33,395 nt of DNA from Paraktedonobacter sp964250225 (GTDB lineage: Bacteria; Chloroflexota; Ktedonobacteria; Ktedonobacterales; Ktedonobacteraceae). A program made the position numbers and the translations under genes. This document shows, one piece after another, positions 16,838 through 24,335 of this stretch. Under the pieces are notes generated by a model. That model was not told the origin of the DNA. It worked only from the letters and a program-made list of their open reading frames with translations, and made no database searches. The stretch covers positions 1-33,395 of the forward strand of contig CAXUEY010000064.1 in the NCBI GenBank assembly GCA_964250225.1, given 5' to 3'. Each line of letters opens with the position of its first letter. The first letter of the stretch is position 1.

Positions 16838-18034
16838 ATGCAACCAGCAAGAAAACCGCAAACATTGTCCGTTGCCCAGGCGTTACCCAGCAGGCCTGAA
16901 GAGATCCCCAACACTTTTGGCTTATTTGAGCAGATGCGCGAGCACCAGCCTGTTTTCTATGACGAGGGCTCGCGGATCTGGCACGTATTTCGTTATAACG
17001 ATATTGCTACTATTTTGAAAGATCCCGCGCGTTTTTCTTCGCAGGCCTTTGGAGCTGGTGGTTCCTTTCTCGCCGATACCCTCGTTTCCAAAGATCCTCC
17101 TGCGCATCGCAAATTGCGCAACCTGGTCAACCTGGCCTTTACTCCCAGAGCTGTGGCGCACCTCAATGATCGCATTGCGGTGATTATGCAAGAACTGCTG
17201 GACCAGGTGCGGGCAAAGGGCGAGATGGACCTGGTCTCCGCAGTCTCTTTTCCCTTACCTGCGCGTGTGATCGCCGAGATGCTGGGGGTACCAGCAGAGG
17301 ATTGGGATGTGTTTCGGCGCTGGGCTGCTGGCGATACAATGGTTTCAGACCAGGTTGAAGACGCAGTCGCGGGCTTTCCGCCAGCGATGGAACGAGAGAT
17401 GCGAGAATATTTCTCTGGCCTGCTGGAGCAACGGCGTCAGGCGCCGCGCGAAGATCTGATTAGCGCGCTGAGTAATGCCGAAATTGACGGCGAGCGTCTG
17501 AGCGAACGGGAACTGGTGAGTTTCTGTATCTTGCTGCTGGCCGCTGGACAGGATACGACTAAAAACCTGATCTCGAACTTCTTTCTGAGCATATCTGAGC
17601 AGCCAGAGATATATGCCCGGCTGGTGCGCGAGCCTGGCCTGATGCCCACAGCTATCGAGGAACTTCTGCGTTACCTGCCGCCAGTCTGGTTTGTGGTACG
17701 CCAGACCACCGTCGAGGTTGAATTGAGTGGCGTCAAAATCCCTGCTGGCCAGGTGGTCATGCCCTGGATGGTCTCGGCCAACCGCGATGCGGGCCAGTTC
17801 CCGGACCCCGACCGCTTTGATGTGCGGCGCGAACCCAATCGTCATCTCACGTTTGGGCATGGGGTCCATTTTTGCGTCGGTGCTCCTCTGGCTCGCCTCG
17901 AAGCGCAAGTGGCTCTGCCGATGATGTTGGAACAATTGCAAGATCTCCAACTGGTGAAAGGCGTGCCAATCCGTATTAATGCTGGCCTCGTCTTTAGTGT
18001 TGAAAAGCTCCTGATGACGTTTAAGCCGTATTAA
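16838..18034 (+). CDS. Cytochrome P450
   Basis: The 398-aa soluble bacterial P450 has the I-helix oxygen-activation motif AGQDTT (236-241), the K-helix ExxR (E275, R278) and the heme-binding loop FGHGVHFCVGAPLAR with the heme-ligand Cys at 346. All family-defining residues are present. Such class I enzymes need a ferredoxin and reductase, which are not in the window. The start is ATG 16838, with AAGGAG 6 nt upstream; two upstream in-frame ATGs lack this. It is a single-gene unit flanked by terminators on both sides. Substrate cannot be predicted. Confidence 0.96.
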   Translation: MQPARKPQTLSVAQALPSRPEEIPNTFGLFEQMREHQPVFYDEGSRIWHVFRYNDIATILKDPARFSSQAFGAGGSFLADTLVSKDPPAHRKLRNLVNLAFTPRAVAHLNDRIAVIMQELLDQVRAKGEMDLVSAVSFPLPARVIAEMLGVPAEDWDVFRRWAAGDTMVSDQVEDAVAGFPPAMEREMREYFSGLLEQRRQAPREDLISALSNAEIDGERLSERELVSFCILLLAAGQDTTKNLISNFFLSISEQPEIYARLVREPGLMPTAIEELLRYLPPVWFVVRQTTVEVELSGVKIPAGQVVMPWMVSANRDAGQFPDPDRFDVRREPNRHLTFGHGVHFCVGAPLARLEAQVALPMMLEQLQDLQLVKGVPIRINAGLVFSVEKLLMTFKPY

Positions 18035-18039
18035 TATTA

Positions 18040-18076
18040 AATCCCGCGCATAAACTTGTGCGCGGGATTCTTTTTT
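18040..18076 (+). terminator. Strong terminator after the P450 gene
   Basis: An 11-bp perfect stem, left arm 18040-18050 and right arm 18059-18069, with an 8-nt loop, is followed by C and six T. The stem core is CCCGCGC/GCGCGGG. Confidence 0.93.
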
Positions 18077-18237
18077 CAACGAGTAGGGAGTCTATGCGCG
18101 AATCATCACGTCTGGGCGATTCTTTTAAAGAGCACAAACCTCAAAACAACTGGCCGCAGTTGAGAGCAGCTATATCTCGCGCAGCATCCTCAGTATTGGC
18201 GCGGAGCGTATCGCCCAGGAAGCGCAAGGGAATAACG

Positions 18238-18612
18238 CTACATCGCCTCCAACCGCCTCTTGCGCTTCAGCGCGTCAAAATACTCAGGATCAATCTCCAG
18301 CGCGTGGTTCACGGCGTCCAGCGCTTCCGCGCGGCGACCCAGGATGCCCAGCGCCCAGGCTTTGCCATCCCAGGCCGGGGCAAAAGTGGGCGTGAGGGTC
18401 AGGGCATGCTCGAAGGCTGCCAGCGCTTCGTCGTAGCGGGCTATCATTGCCAGATATGTGCCCTGTGCGTACCAGATCTCTGTGTTCTCAGGGTCCAGGG
18501 TCTGGGCGCGTTCGATGGCGGCCAGGGCTTCGTGATAGCGGATCGCGCCTGAGAGCTGGTGGCTACGCTCCAGCCAGAAGCGCGCCTGCTCTTTTTTCTG
18601 TTGCTCTTCCAC
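18238..18612 (-). CDS. TPR-repeat protein
   Basis: The 124-aa protein is built of about three tetratricopeptide repeats, each with the expected small residues and proline (RYHEALAAIERAQTLDPEN, RYDEALAAFEHALTLTPTF, RRAEALDAVNHALEIDPEY). TPRs mediate protein-protein contacts. The start is GTG 18612; GGAGGAG lies 13 nt upstream, a rather long spacing. It has no signal peptide or membrane segment. A REP-like GC-rich element separates it from the nucleotidyltransferase gene upstream. The 161 bp beyond its stop contain only the P450 terminator. Confidence 0.85.
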   Translation of the reverse strand: MEEQQKKEQARFWLERSHQLSGAIRYHEALAAIERAQTLDPENTEIWYAQGTYLAMIARYDEALAAFEHALTLTPTFAPAWDGKAWALGILGRRAEALDAVNHALEIDPEYFDALKRKRRLEAM

Positions 18613-18655
18613 GTTCTATCGTTCTCCTCCAATGGTTTTGTACGTATCGACGGGG

Positions 18656-18693
18656 GCGCCGGATGCGAGTGCGCCGGACGCGAGGGCCGGCGC
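18656..18693. repeat. GC-rich REP-like element
   Basis: Two 15-bp units in tandem (GCGCCGGATGCGAGT, 18656-18670; GCGCCGGACGCGAGG, 18671-18685; 13 of 15 identical) are followed by GCCGGCGC. GCGCCGG (18671-18677) and CCGGCGC (18687-18693) form a 7-bp hairpin. The composition and palindromic form resemble interspersed extragenic repeats; only one copy is in this window. Confidence 0.5.
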
Positions 18694-18771
18694 TACATGC
18701 AAGGGGGTGGCCCACTCACTGATTGTTTTGTCAGATTTCATATTGTTTTCTCATATCCAGATATCCAGAAA

Positions 18772-19425
18772 CTATTCTAGCAGACGTTGTTCCCAGGCAT
18801 CCTGCACTTGAAGATAGGCTTCCCAGGTATCGACGTCGAAGTTCGTGGCCAGTTCGCCCATTTCGAGGGTGGCAATCTCGTCGGGATGTGCCTTGAGTAG
18901 GCTGCGCCCGCCTTCATCGCCGCTGACCGCCAGCAGTTCGGGCGCGAGGTCCAGGGAGAAGATGACGGGGTTGCCGCGCTGCCCCTGATAGAGAGGCAGG
19001 ACAATACGTCGGCCCGTCTGCTCGCGCACCGCCACAAGCTTATCGATCATCGCCGACGTAATCATAGGCTGGTCACCCAGCAGGAAGATCGCTGCCGTGA
19101 TATCCTTCATATAGTCATCAGTGTGAGCGAGCAGGGTGCGCAGACCGACCTGCATAGAGGTGCTCTGGCCCTGAAGGTAGGCGGGATTTTCCACGACCTG
19201 GATCTCCTGCGTTTTCAGGCAGGGACGCACGCGTTCCTGAACAATTGCTGCCTGGTGGCCCAGCACGAGCACGATGGGGCGCGCCCGCGAGCCGAGCGCG
19301 GCCTCCAGCACGTGGGCGAGTACGGGCCGATTGTGCAGGGGCAGTAGTAGCTTATTGCGCGCTTCCCCCATACGGCTGGATGTGCCCCCCGCTAGGATAA
19401 TCGCGGCTGTTTGTGTGTTGTGCAT
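18772..19425 (-). CDS. MobA/MocA-like nucleotidyltransferase
   Basis: The 217-aa GT-A-fold NTP transferase has the N-terminal nucleotide loop LAGGTSSRMG with the following Lys (NKLLLP), the metal-binding GDQP and the NPVIF region, all typical of the MobA-like NTP_transf_3 family. MocA and MobA add CMP or GMP to molybdopterin; related enzymes act on sugars or other phosphates. RGNPVIF and GDEGGRSLL resemble the MocA/xanthine-dehydrogenase-associated group, but no molybdoenzyme gene is present, so the substrate is left open. The start ATG 19425 has GGAGGG 7 nt upstream. It diverges from the LarE gene with about 200 bp between starts. Confidence 0.88.
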   Translation of the reverse strand: MHNTQTAAIILAGGTSSRMGEARNKLLLPLHNRPVLAHVLEAALGSRARPIVLVLGHQAAIVQERVRPCLKTQEIQVVENPAYLQGQSTSMQVGLRTLLAHTDDYMKDITAAIFLLGDQPMITSAMIDKLVAVREQTGRRIVLPLYQGQRGNPVIFSLDLAPELLAVSGDEGGRSLLKAHPDEIATLEMGELATNFDVDTWEAYLQVQDAWEQRLLE

Positions 19426-19526
19426 TTGTTTCCCTCCATTGCGCCTCTCTCGCAAACGATGGCAAGGGGCGAGATTGACCGATTCTATCCAAACAACCTA
19501 TGCCACTCCCCATAATCTGTGCATGA

Positions 19527-19535
19527 TGTTATAAT
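19527..19535 (+). promoter_or_regulatory. Extended -10 promoter for the LarE gene
   Basis: TGTTATAAT, a consensus extended -10, lies about 92 bp before the LarE start. No clear -35 is seen, which extended -10 promoters tolerate. The leader would be about 85 nt. Confidence 0.45.
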
Positions 19536-19627
19536 GTCGGCTGGGTGGAAAATTCACCGCAACCTATCATTGCTTACCTGTATTATACCCTTTGAGAACC
19601 TGGAAGCTGGAGAGAGAGATCCCGATC

Positions 19628-20515
19628 ATGCCCGATACTGTACGCCGGGACACTGAACTTATAGGCCAGACTGATCCCCTGGACGCTGAGATTCAGGCCC
19701 GCTACGATCTATTACAGACCATTCTGCGCGAGATGGAATCTGTGCTGGTGGCCTATTCGGGTGGGGTGGATAGCGCGCTTCTGCTCAAGGTCGCTCACGA
19801 TGTCCTCGGCGAGCGTGCTCTGGGCGCTATCGCTTCTTCGCCCGCTTATGCCGACGAAGAGACGCGAGAGGCGCTGGCTGTAGCCGCCAGTATGGGCATT
19901 CCCGTGCTGACCCTGCAAACCCATGAGATGGAAGATGAACGCTATGTTACCAATGACCTGAACCGCTGCTATTTCTGCAAAACAGAGTTGTTTACGCGGC
20001 TCACGCCATTGGCTCAGGAGCACGACCTGCGTTTTATCGCCTATGGCTTAAATATCGATGATCTTGGGGATTTCCGTCCTGGACAGCGGGCCGCGCGCGA
20101 GTTTGAGGTGCGTTCCCCGCTCAAAGAGGCTGGCCTGGGCAAACGTGAGATCCGCGTGCTCGCGAAGTTTCTGGGCGTACCCGTCTGGGACAAGCCCGCG
20201 CTGGCCTGTTTCTCCTCGCGTATCCCCTATGGCACACGGGTGGATGTAGCTTCCCTGCGTATGATCTATCAGGCAGAGAAATTACTGCATGAGCTGGGTT
20301 TTCACCAGTTGCGCGTGCGCCATCACGATAAAATCGCACGCATTGAGGTGGAACGTTCCGAACTACCTCGCCTGATCGAAGACGAAATGAGCCGAACCGT
20401 CACGGCGGCTCTGCGCAAGATCGGCTATCTGTACGTCACCGTTGACCTCCAGGGCTTTCGCTCAGGAAGTATGAATGAAGGTTTCTTCAAGAAGAAGAGG
20501 ACCCTTGAAATCTAA
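19628..20515 (+). CDS. larE: LarE-type ATP-dependent sulfur transferase
   Basis: The 295-aa protein has the PP-loop SGGVDS (44-49), the CYFCK motif (C114, C117) and PALACFSSRIPYGTRV, with C194 at the position of the sulfur-donor cysteine. LarE modifies the nickel-pincer nucleotide cofactor precursor. Single-Cys LarE sacrifices its cysteine; members with three cysteines like these have been described as [4Fe-4S] enzymes that add sulfur to the cluster, and the layout here (C114, C117, C194) fits that group. No larA, larB or larC is present, so it is an orphan in the window. The start is ATG 19628; the open frame reaches further back only through a TTG. The His/Cys-rich membrane protein starts 15 nt after its stop. 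Confidence 0.9.
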   Translation: MPDTVRRDTELIGQTDPLDAEIQARYDLLQTILREMESVLVAYSGGVDSALLLKVAHDVLGERALGAIASSPAYADEETREALAVAASMGIPVLTLQTHEMEDERYVTNDLNRCYFCKTELFTRLTPLAQEHDLRFIAYGLNIDDLGDFRPGQRAAREFEVRSPLKEAGLGKREIRVLAKFLGVPVWDKPALACFSSRIPYGTRVDVASLRMIYQAEKLLHELGFHQLRVRHHDKIARIEVERSELPRLIEDEMSRTVTAALRKIGYLYVTVDLQGFRSGSMNEGFFKKKRTLEI

Positions 20516-20530
20516 GGTGGAATTGCATTC

Positions 20531-21580
20531 ATGAGCAAATCAAAATCTCGTCAACTCTCCAAACAGGCTTCCTCGACTGCGAAAAACACGGTCAAGATTT
20601 CCGAGGACGCGAAAGATACAGTTCAACTTACTGAGGACGCGAAGGATACAGTTCAACTCGCTGATGATGCCAACGTAGAGACCAACGAGGCATCGACTCC
20701 CGCGCCTGGCAAGCTAGCGGGCGCTGCGAAAGATAAGCAACCCGTTACGACCAGCAAAACTGCCAGTACGAAGCCCACCGTCGGTAAACAGACAGTGACC
20801 AGCACGAAAGAGAAGCAGACCGCTCCAGTTGGGAAACAGGCAGCGGCGACCAGTGCAAAGGAGAAGCAGGCAGCAACAGCCAGAGCGTTACCGCCTGTAC
20901 ACAGACCTTTGACGCGTGACGGTGCGAAATACGAGCGCCGCCAGGCCGAGCGCCAGTCGCGTTTTCTGGCTGAGCGCCGCGCCAAACGTGTTCGCAACAC
21001 TGTCATCACCATCGTCGCCTTTGCGGTGATTGTGGCTGGCAGCCTCGCGACGTACTTCATTTACAACGCCCAGCATGGCAGTGCTCAGGCGGCCAATGCG
21101 CAGCCAGCGTTTCAGGAGCCGATCTTCGATTCGGACTTTCCACCAGTCGATAGCGTTTATTGCGACCAGCTGGAACAGACAGTGGAGCATATTCACGCCC
21201 ATCTGACGATCTACATCGATGGGCAGAATTTCCCGCTGCCCGCGAACGTCGGTATCGCCACCAACCCACAGACCCAGCAGGCGACCTGTTTCTACTGGCT
21301 GCACGTTCACCAGGAAACGCCAGGTGTGATCCACATCGAGTCACCTACCACCGAGCCGTTTACGCTTGGCCAGTTCCTCGACGAATGGGATCGGCAGTTT
21401 AACAGCCTGGGCTTCCCTCCCGAATTGACGCTCAACCAGGGGTGGACCATCTGGGTCAACGGCAAAGCCTATCATGGCGATCTGCATAGCGTTCCGCTGG
21501 ATGCGCACGCTCTGATTACTATCGCGTATAACAGCCCGAACGTGAAGCCGGATAAGGTATTCAACTGGGGGAATTTGTAA
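20531..21580 (+). CDS. Membrane-anchored protein with Cys/His-rich extracytoplasmic domain
   Basis: The 349-aa protein has three parts. Residues 1-120 are low-complexity Lys/Thr/Ala, with duplicated EDAKDTVQL (25-33, 35-43) and GKQ...TS.KEKQ repeats. A basic stretch (134-155) and one membrane helix (about 156-178) predict an N-in, C-out topology. Residues 195-349 form a folded domain with C211, C253, HIHAHL (H220, H222, H224), YWLHVH (H258, H260) and IHIES (H268). The cysteines may pair and the clustered histidines suggest metal binding; both are inference. I recall the C-terminal domain only as an unnamed bacterial/archaeal family. AGGTGG lies about 10 nt before ATG 20531. It is co-transcribed with the LarE gene. 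Confidence 0.85.
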   Translation: MSKSKSRQLSKQASSTAKNTVKISEDAKDTVQLTEDAKDTVQLADDANVETNEASTPAPGKLAGAAKDKQPVTTSKTASTKPTVGKQTVTSTKEKQTAPVGKQAAATSAKEKQAATARALPPVHRPLTRDGAKYERRQAERQSRFLAERRAKRVRNTVITIVAFAVIVAGSLATYFIYNAQHGSAQAANAQPAFQEPIFDSDFPPVDSVYCDQLEQTVEHIHAHLTIYIDGQNFPLPANVGIATNPQTQQATCFYWLHVHQETPGVIHIESPTTEPFTLGQFLDEWDRQFNSLGFPPELTLNQGWTIWVNGKAYHGDLHSVPLDAHALITIAYNSPNVKPDKVFNWGNL

Positions 21581-21594
21581 GAATAACTCACACG

Positions 21595-21604
21595 NNNNNN
21601 NNNN
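21595..21604. other. Scaffold gap
   Basis: Ten N. The 3' flank starts CCGGGG exactly as at the first gap. A GC-rich stretch follows with the perfect palindrome GGGGCGCGCCCC (21621-21632), which may be a repeat that broke the assembly. A terminator for the LarE unit could be hidden here. Confidence 0.95.
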
Positions 21605-21686
21605 CCGGGGACAACCGTGGGGGGCGCGCCCCAACCCCAGCCGCCGCCCGCGCTCCAGCCTCGTTGCTCAGACCAATCAGGCCCGT

Positions 21687-21715
21687 TTGACGTTCTGCCG
21701 CGTGGAAACTACAAT
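21687..21715 (+). promoter_or_regulatory. Promoter for the cysteine desulfurase gene
   Basis: TTGACG (21687-21692) and TACAAT (21710-21715) are separated by exactly 17 bp, 45 bp before the start codon. This is one of the best sigma70-like matches in the window. Confidence 0.75.
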
Positions 21716-21760
21716 ATGCCTTGAGAACACAATAGAAGACTAGTAGAGAAAGATCAGATC

Positions 21761-22912
21761 ATGTCGGAGCGCACCATTTACCTGGACCATGCCGCCACTA
21801 CCGCCCTGGATCGGCGCGTGCTGGAGACCATGCTCCCCTACTTCACAACCGAGTATGGCAACGCCAGCAGCATCTACACCCTGGGACGCCACGCCATGCA
21901 AGCTATCGATGGCGCGCGTGAAGAGGTCGCGGAGACCCTGAACTGCCGCCCCACCGAGATTATCTTTACCGGCGGTGGCTCCGAGAGCGATAACCTGGCG
22001 CTCAAAGGGCTGGCTTTTACAGCCCAGAAAAAGGGCAATCACATTATCACCTCGTCTATCGAGCATCATGCCGTGCTCTACACCTGTCGGTATCTGGAGC
22101 GCTTTGGTTTTACGACGACTTATCTGCCGGTGGATCACTATGGCATGGTTGATCCCGACGCCGTGGCGCGGGCCATCACCGAGCAGACAATTCTCGTCTC
22201 GATCATGTACGCCAATAACGAGGTGGGGACTATCGAGCCAATTGCCGAGATTGGGAAGATCTGCCGGGCCAGGAAGATCCCTTTCCACGTCGATGCTGTG
22301 CAGGCTGCTGGCTCGTTGCCGCTGGACGTGGCCGCGTTGAACGTGGATATGCTCTCGCTCTCGGCCCACAAATTCTACGGACCCAAAGGTGTGGGTATGC
22401 TCTACACGCGCCAGGGCGTGCGTCTGTTGCCTCAGTTGCAGGGCGGATCGCAGGAGCGTGGCAAACGGGCTGGCACGGAGAATATCGCCGGAATTGTCGG
22501 GGCTGCCACCGCGCTACGCCTGGCCTACGAAGATTTGCCGGAGACGCAGCCGCGTATTCAGGCGTTACGGGATCATTTGATCGAGGGTGTGCTGGCGCTG
22601 CCGGGCAGCGAATTGAGCGGCCATCCCAGCGAGCGCCTGGCCAACAACGCCAGCTTTGTCTTCGAGGGTATCGAGGGCGAATCGATCCTGCTCAGCCTGG
22701 ATATGCTGGGTTTCGCAGCCTCCACTGGCTCAGCCTGCACCTCTGGCTCCGTTGAGCCGTCGCACGTCCTGCTCGCGCTCGGCCTGCCCCAGGAGAAAGC
22801 GCACGGCAGCTTGCGTCTGACGCTGGGCAAGGAGAATACGCCGGAAGAAGTCGAGAAGTTTCTCGCAACCCTCCCGCCAATTCTTGAGAAATTGCGTGAA
22901 TATCGCGTATAG
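21761..22912 (+). CDS. Cysteine desulfurase (NifS/IscS type)
   Basis: The 383-aa PLP enzyme takes sulfur from cysteine, forming a protein persulfide for Fe-S clusters, tRNA thiolation or other acceptors. It begins YLDHAATTALD. PLP contacts include H102/H103 (SIEHHAVL) and D178 and Q181 (HVDAVQAAG). The PLP lysine is K204 (SAHKFYGPKG), and the catalytic cysteine is C326 in the longer loop GSACTSGSVEPSHV, marking the group I NifS/IscS type. No IscU or tRNA-thiolation gene (mnmA) is adjacent, so the acceptor is open; the LarE gene upstream is a possible sulfur user. It is a single-gene unit with its own promoter. The ribosome site is weak (AGAAAG). Confidence 0.95.
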   Translation: MSERTIYLDHAATTALDRRVLETMLPYFTTEYGNASSIYTLGRHAMQAIDGAREEVAETLNCRPTEIIFTGGGSESDNLALKGLAFTAQKKGNHIITSSIEHHAVLYTCRYLERFGFTTTYLPVDHYGMVDPDAVARAITEQTILVSIMYANNEVGTIEPIAEIGKICRARKIPFHVDAVQAAGSLPLDVAALNVDMLSLSAHKFYGPKGVGMLYTRQGVRLLPQLQGGSQERGKRAGTENIAGIVGAATALRLAYEDLPETQPRIQALRDHLIEGVLALPGSELSGHPSERLANNASFVFEGIEGESILLSLDMLGFAASTGSACTSGSVEPSHVLLALGLPQEKAHGSLRLTLGKENTPEEVEKFLATLPPILEKLREYRV

Positions 22913-22923
22913 CCCCATCCGCC

Positions 22924-23673
22924 CTACTTATATCCTCCATAAATGGCATGACCAGCGCGCATCCAGAAGCAATCGATCTGGTGGAAATTCACCTCTTCGA
23001 GCCAGCGCAATTGCTCGCTGAGCGGCGAGGGGTAATCGTAGGTGTCGGGATTGCCATAATCGTGGCGAAAATAATTCCATTCTTCCTGCTGAAATTCCTC
23101 AAAGCCACTCAGATCGCCGCGCAGGGCCAGACTTTGTTCACGCACGATTTTATCATATTGCTGCTCAAAGAAGTGAGCGATGCGCTGATCGGCTGGTTGA
23201 ACGATATCGGCCAGCAACAAGGCCCCGCCGGGTTCCAGGTGTTTCAGCATATCGTGGAAGAGGCGGCGTTTGCCGCTGCCATCCAGGTGGTGGACACAGA
23301 GCGACGAGAGCACGCAGCGCACCTGGGGCGGCAGTTGCGCGCGCCAATCCTGATCGGCCAGCTCAAAATGACGGATCTCCAGGCGCTCGCCGAAACGTGC
23401 CAGGCGCTGACTCATGCGCGCGCGCATCGCCTCCGAACCGTCCAGGGCCAGGTAATGGCAGTGCGGAAAGTTTTCCAGGACTGCCTCAGCCAGCGCGCCT
23501 TCGCCCGCAGCCAACTCGACCGCGGTAAACTCCTCGTCGGCTTCGGCGGGAATGAGTTGGAGCAGCGTGCTGGTCTGTTCGGCGCGCGCCGGCACAAAAA
23601 TTTCAGCCGTGTTGAGAAACAGATTGGACTCATGTTCGCTCCATTGTTTGGAGGATGGAGGTGTATTATTCAT
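22924..23673 (-). CDS. Class I SAM-dependent methyltransferase
   Basis: The 249-aa protein has motif I VELAAGEGALAEAVL, the acidic residue after beta-2 (LALDGSEAMRARM), and post-motif segments CVLSSLCVHHL and LEPGGALLLADI, all standard for Methyltransf_11/12-type Rossmann methyltransferases. The substrate is not evident. The start ATG 23673 has AAAGGA upstream; a longer frame begins 18 nt earlier at an ATG inside that ribosome site. It is convergent with the cysteine desulfurase, with only 11 bp between stops and no terminator visible. Confidence 0.9.
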   Translation of the reverse strand: MNNTPPSSKQWSEHESNLFLNTAEIFVPARAEQTSTLLQLIPAEADEEFTAVELAAGEGALAEAVLENFPHCHYLALDGSEAMRARMSQRLARFGERLEIRHFELADQDWRAQLPPQVRCVLSSLCVHHLDGSGKRRLFHDMLKHLEPGGALLLADIVQPADQRIAHFFEQQYDKIVREQSLALRGDLSGFEEFQQEEWNYFRHDYGNPDTYDYPSPLSEQLRWLEEVNFHQIDCFWMRAGHAIYGGYK

Positions 23674-23799
23674 CCGATATTTTCCTTTCATTGGATTTTT
23701 CTTTTTATTCTATTCGGTCGATGGTTATTTTCGCAGGACTGCACTCTATATACTACAATAGTTCTAAAAACTGCACGTTTTGGAGCGAAATATTGCGTT

Positions 23800-24249
23800 T
23801 TATTGAACGCTTGCTTTCGCCACAAAACGTGAGTTCTTTAGCTTCGTGAGGGGAACGACAATCCTCACCGGATGGACTACCAGCGATGCGAACAGCGCCT
23901 TGCCATCCTCTACCCCCTGTGACCCGAAGGCGGTAGGGGCTACTTTTCGGATAATATTGCCTGAGCCATTACAGTCGGCATTGAGTGTGCGCCCGTTTGA
24001 TGCTCGATAGAGGCCACGCTTGACCCGCTTGCCACTGAAGGTGTAGTGCTCACCACGCTGTTTGCGCACAGGCAACGGGTCGAGATCAAGCAAACTGGCT
24101 TTTGAGGTGTAGGACTCTTCCGTGACCTTCACGATGATTCCTACCAACTTAGCCTTGTAGGTCAACATGGCGATAAAGCGGGCGTGAGGAATTTGCACGA
24201 AATTTTGATTGTTCCTTTTGCCTATGTGCACTTCTTGCTTCCACCCTAT
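23800..24249 (-). pseudogene. tnpB: 3' remnant of an IS200/IS605-type tnpB
   Basis: Only the C-terminal part of TnpB (the RNA-guided nuclease of IS200/IS605 transposons) remains. From about 24249 the frame reads GWKQEVHIGKRNNQNFVQIPHARF, then LTYKAKLVGI, TEESYTSKASLLDLD, and the RuvC-III block NADCNGSGNI with its catalytic Asp. It ends in the usual VVHPVRIVVP tail. About 250 or more N-terminal residues, including the first RuvC aspartate, are missing, and a TAG precedes the frame, so it is not functional. The positions of the usual CxxC zinc knuckles are not cysteine pairs. No tnpA is present. An open frame starts at GTG 24231, but that is not a real start. Confidence 0.9.
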
Positions 24250-24325
24250 GCTCGATTTCTATTTCTGCATCGAGCTTCCCTTTTTCTCTGGCAGTCATAT
24301 TCCCACACCCATATTCATCTGACAC
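24149..24325 (-). CDS. Chimeric 58-aa small protein at operon end
   Basis: GTG 24325 has an ideal AGGAGG 6 nt upstream and follows the FG-GAP-like gene stop by 10 nt, so it looks like a fifth operon gene. The first roughly 25 residues are acidic/basic and helical (MSDEYGCGNMTAREKGKLDA then EIEIE). From about 24249 to the stop the frame runs through tnpB-derived DNA in the wrong frame, so its C-terminus is transposon-encoded noise. The intact ancestor was probably longer or different at the 3' end. Whether the product is made or functional is unknown; a degenerate gene is equally possible. Confidence 0.55.
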   Translation of the reverse strand: MSDEYGCGNMTAREKGKLDAEIEIEHRVEARSAHRQKEQSKFRANSSRPLYRHVDLQG

Positions 24326-24335
24326 GATTTTCCTC

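Noticed and set aside
18100..18237. Frameshifted continuation of the TPR gene
   Set aside because: A minus-strand frame beyond its stop is open for about 40 codons but has no start, and the three TPR units look complete without it.
18058..18552. Plus-strand frame of 164 codons after the P450 gene
   Set aside because: It starts inside the P450 terminator and is antisense to the TPR gene, with no ribosome site or recognisable domain.
23800..24231. Functional TnpB nuclease
   Set aside because: Most of the protein, including the first catalytic residue region, is missing and a stop precedes the remaining frame.
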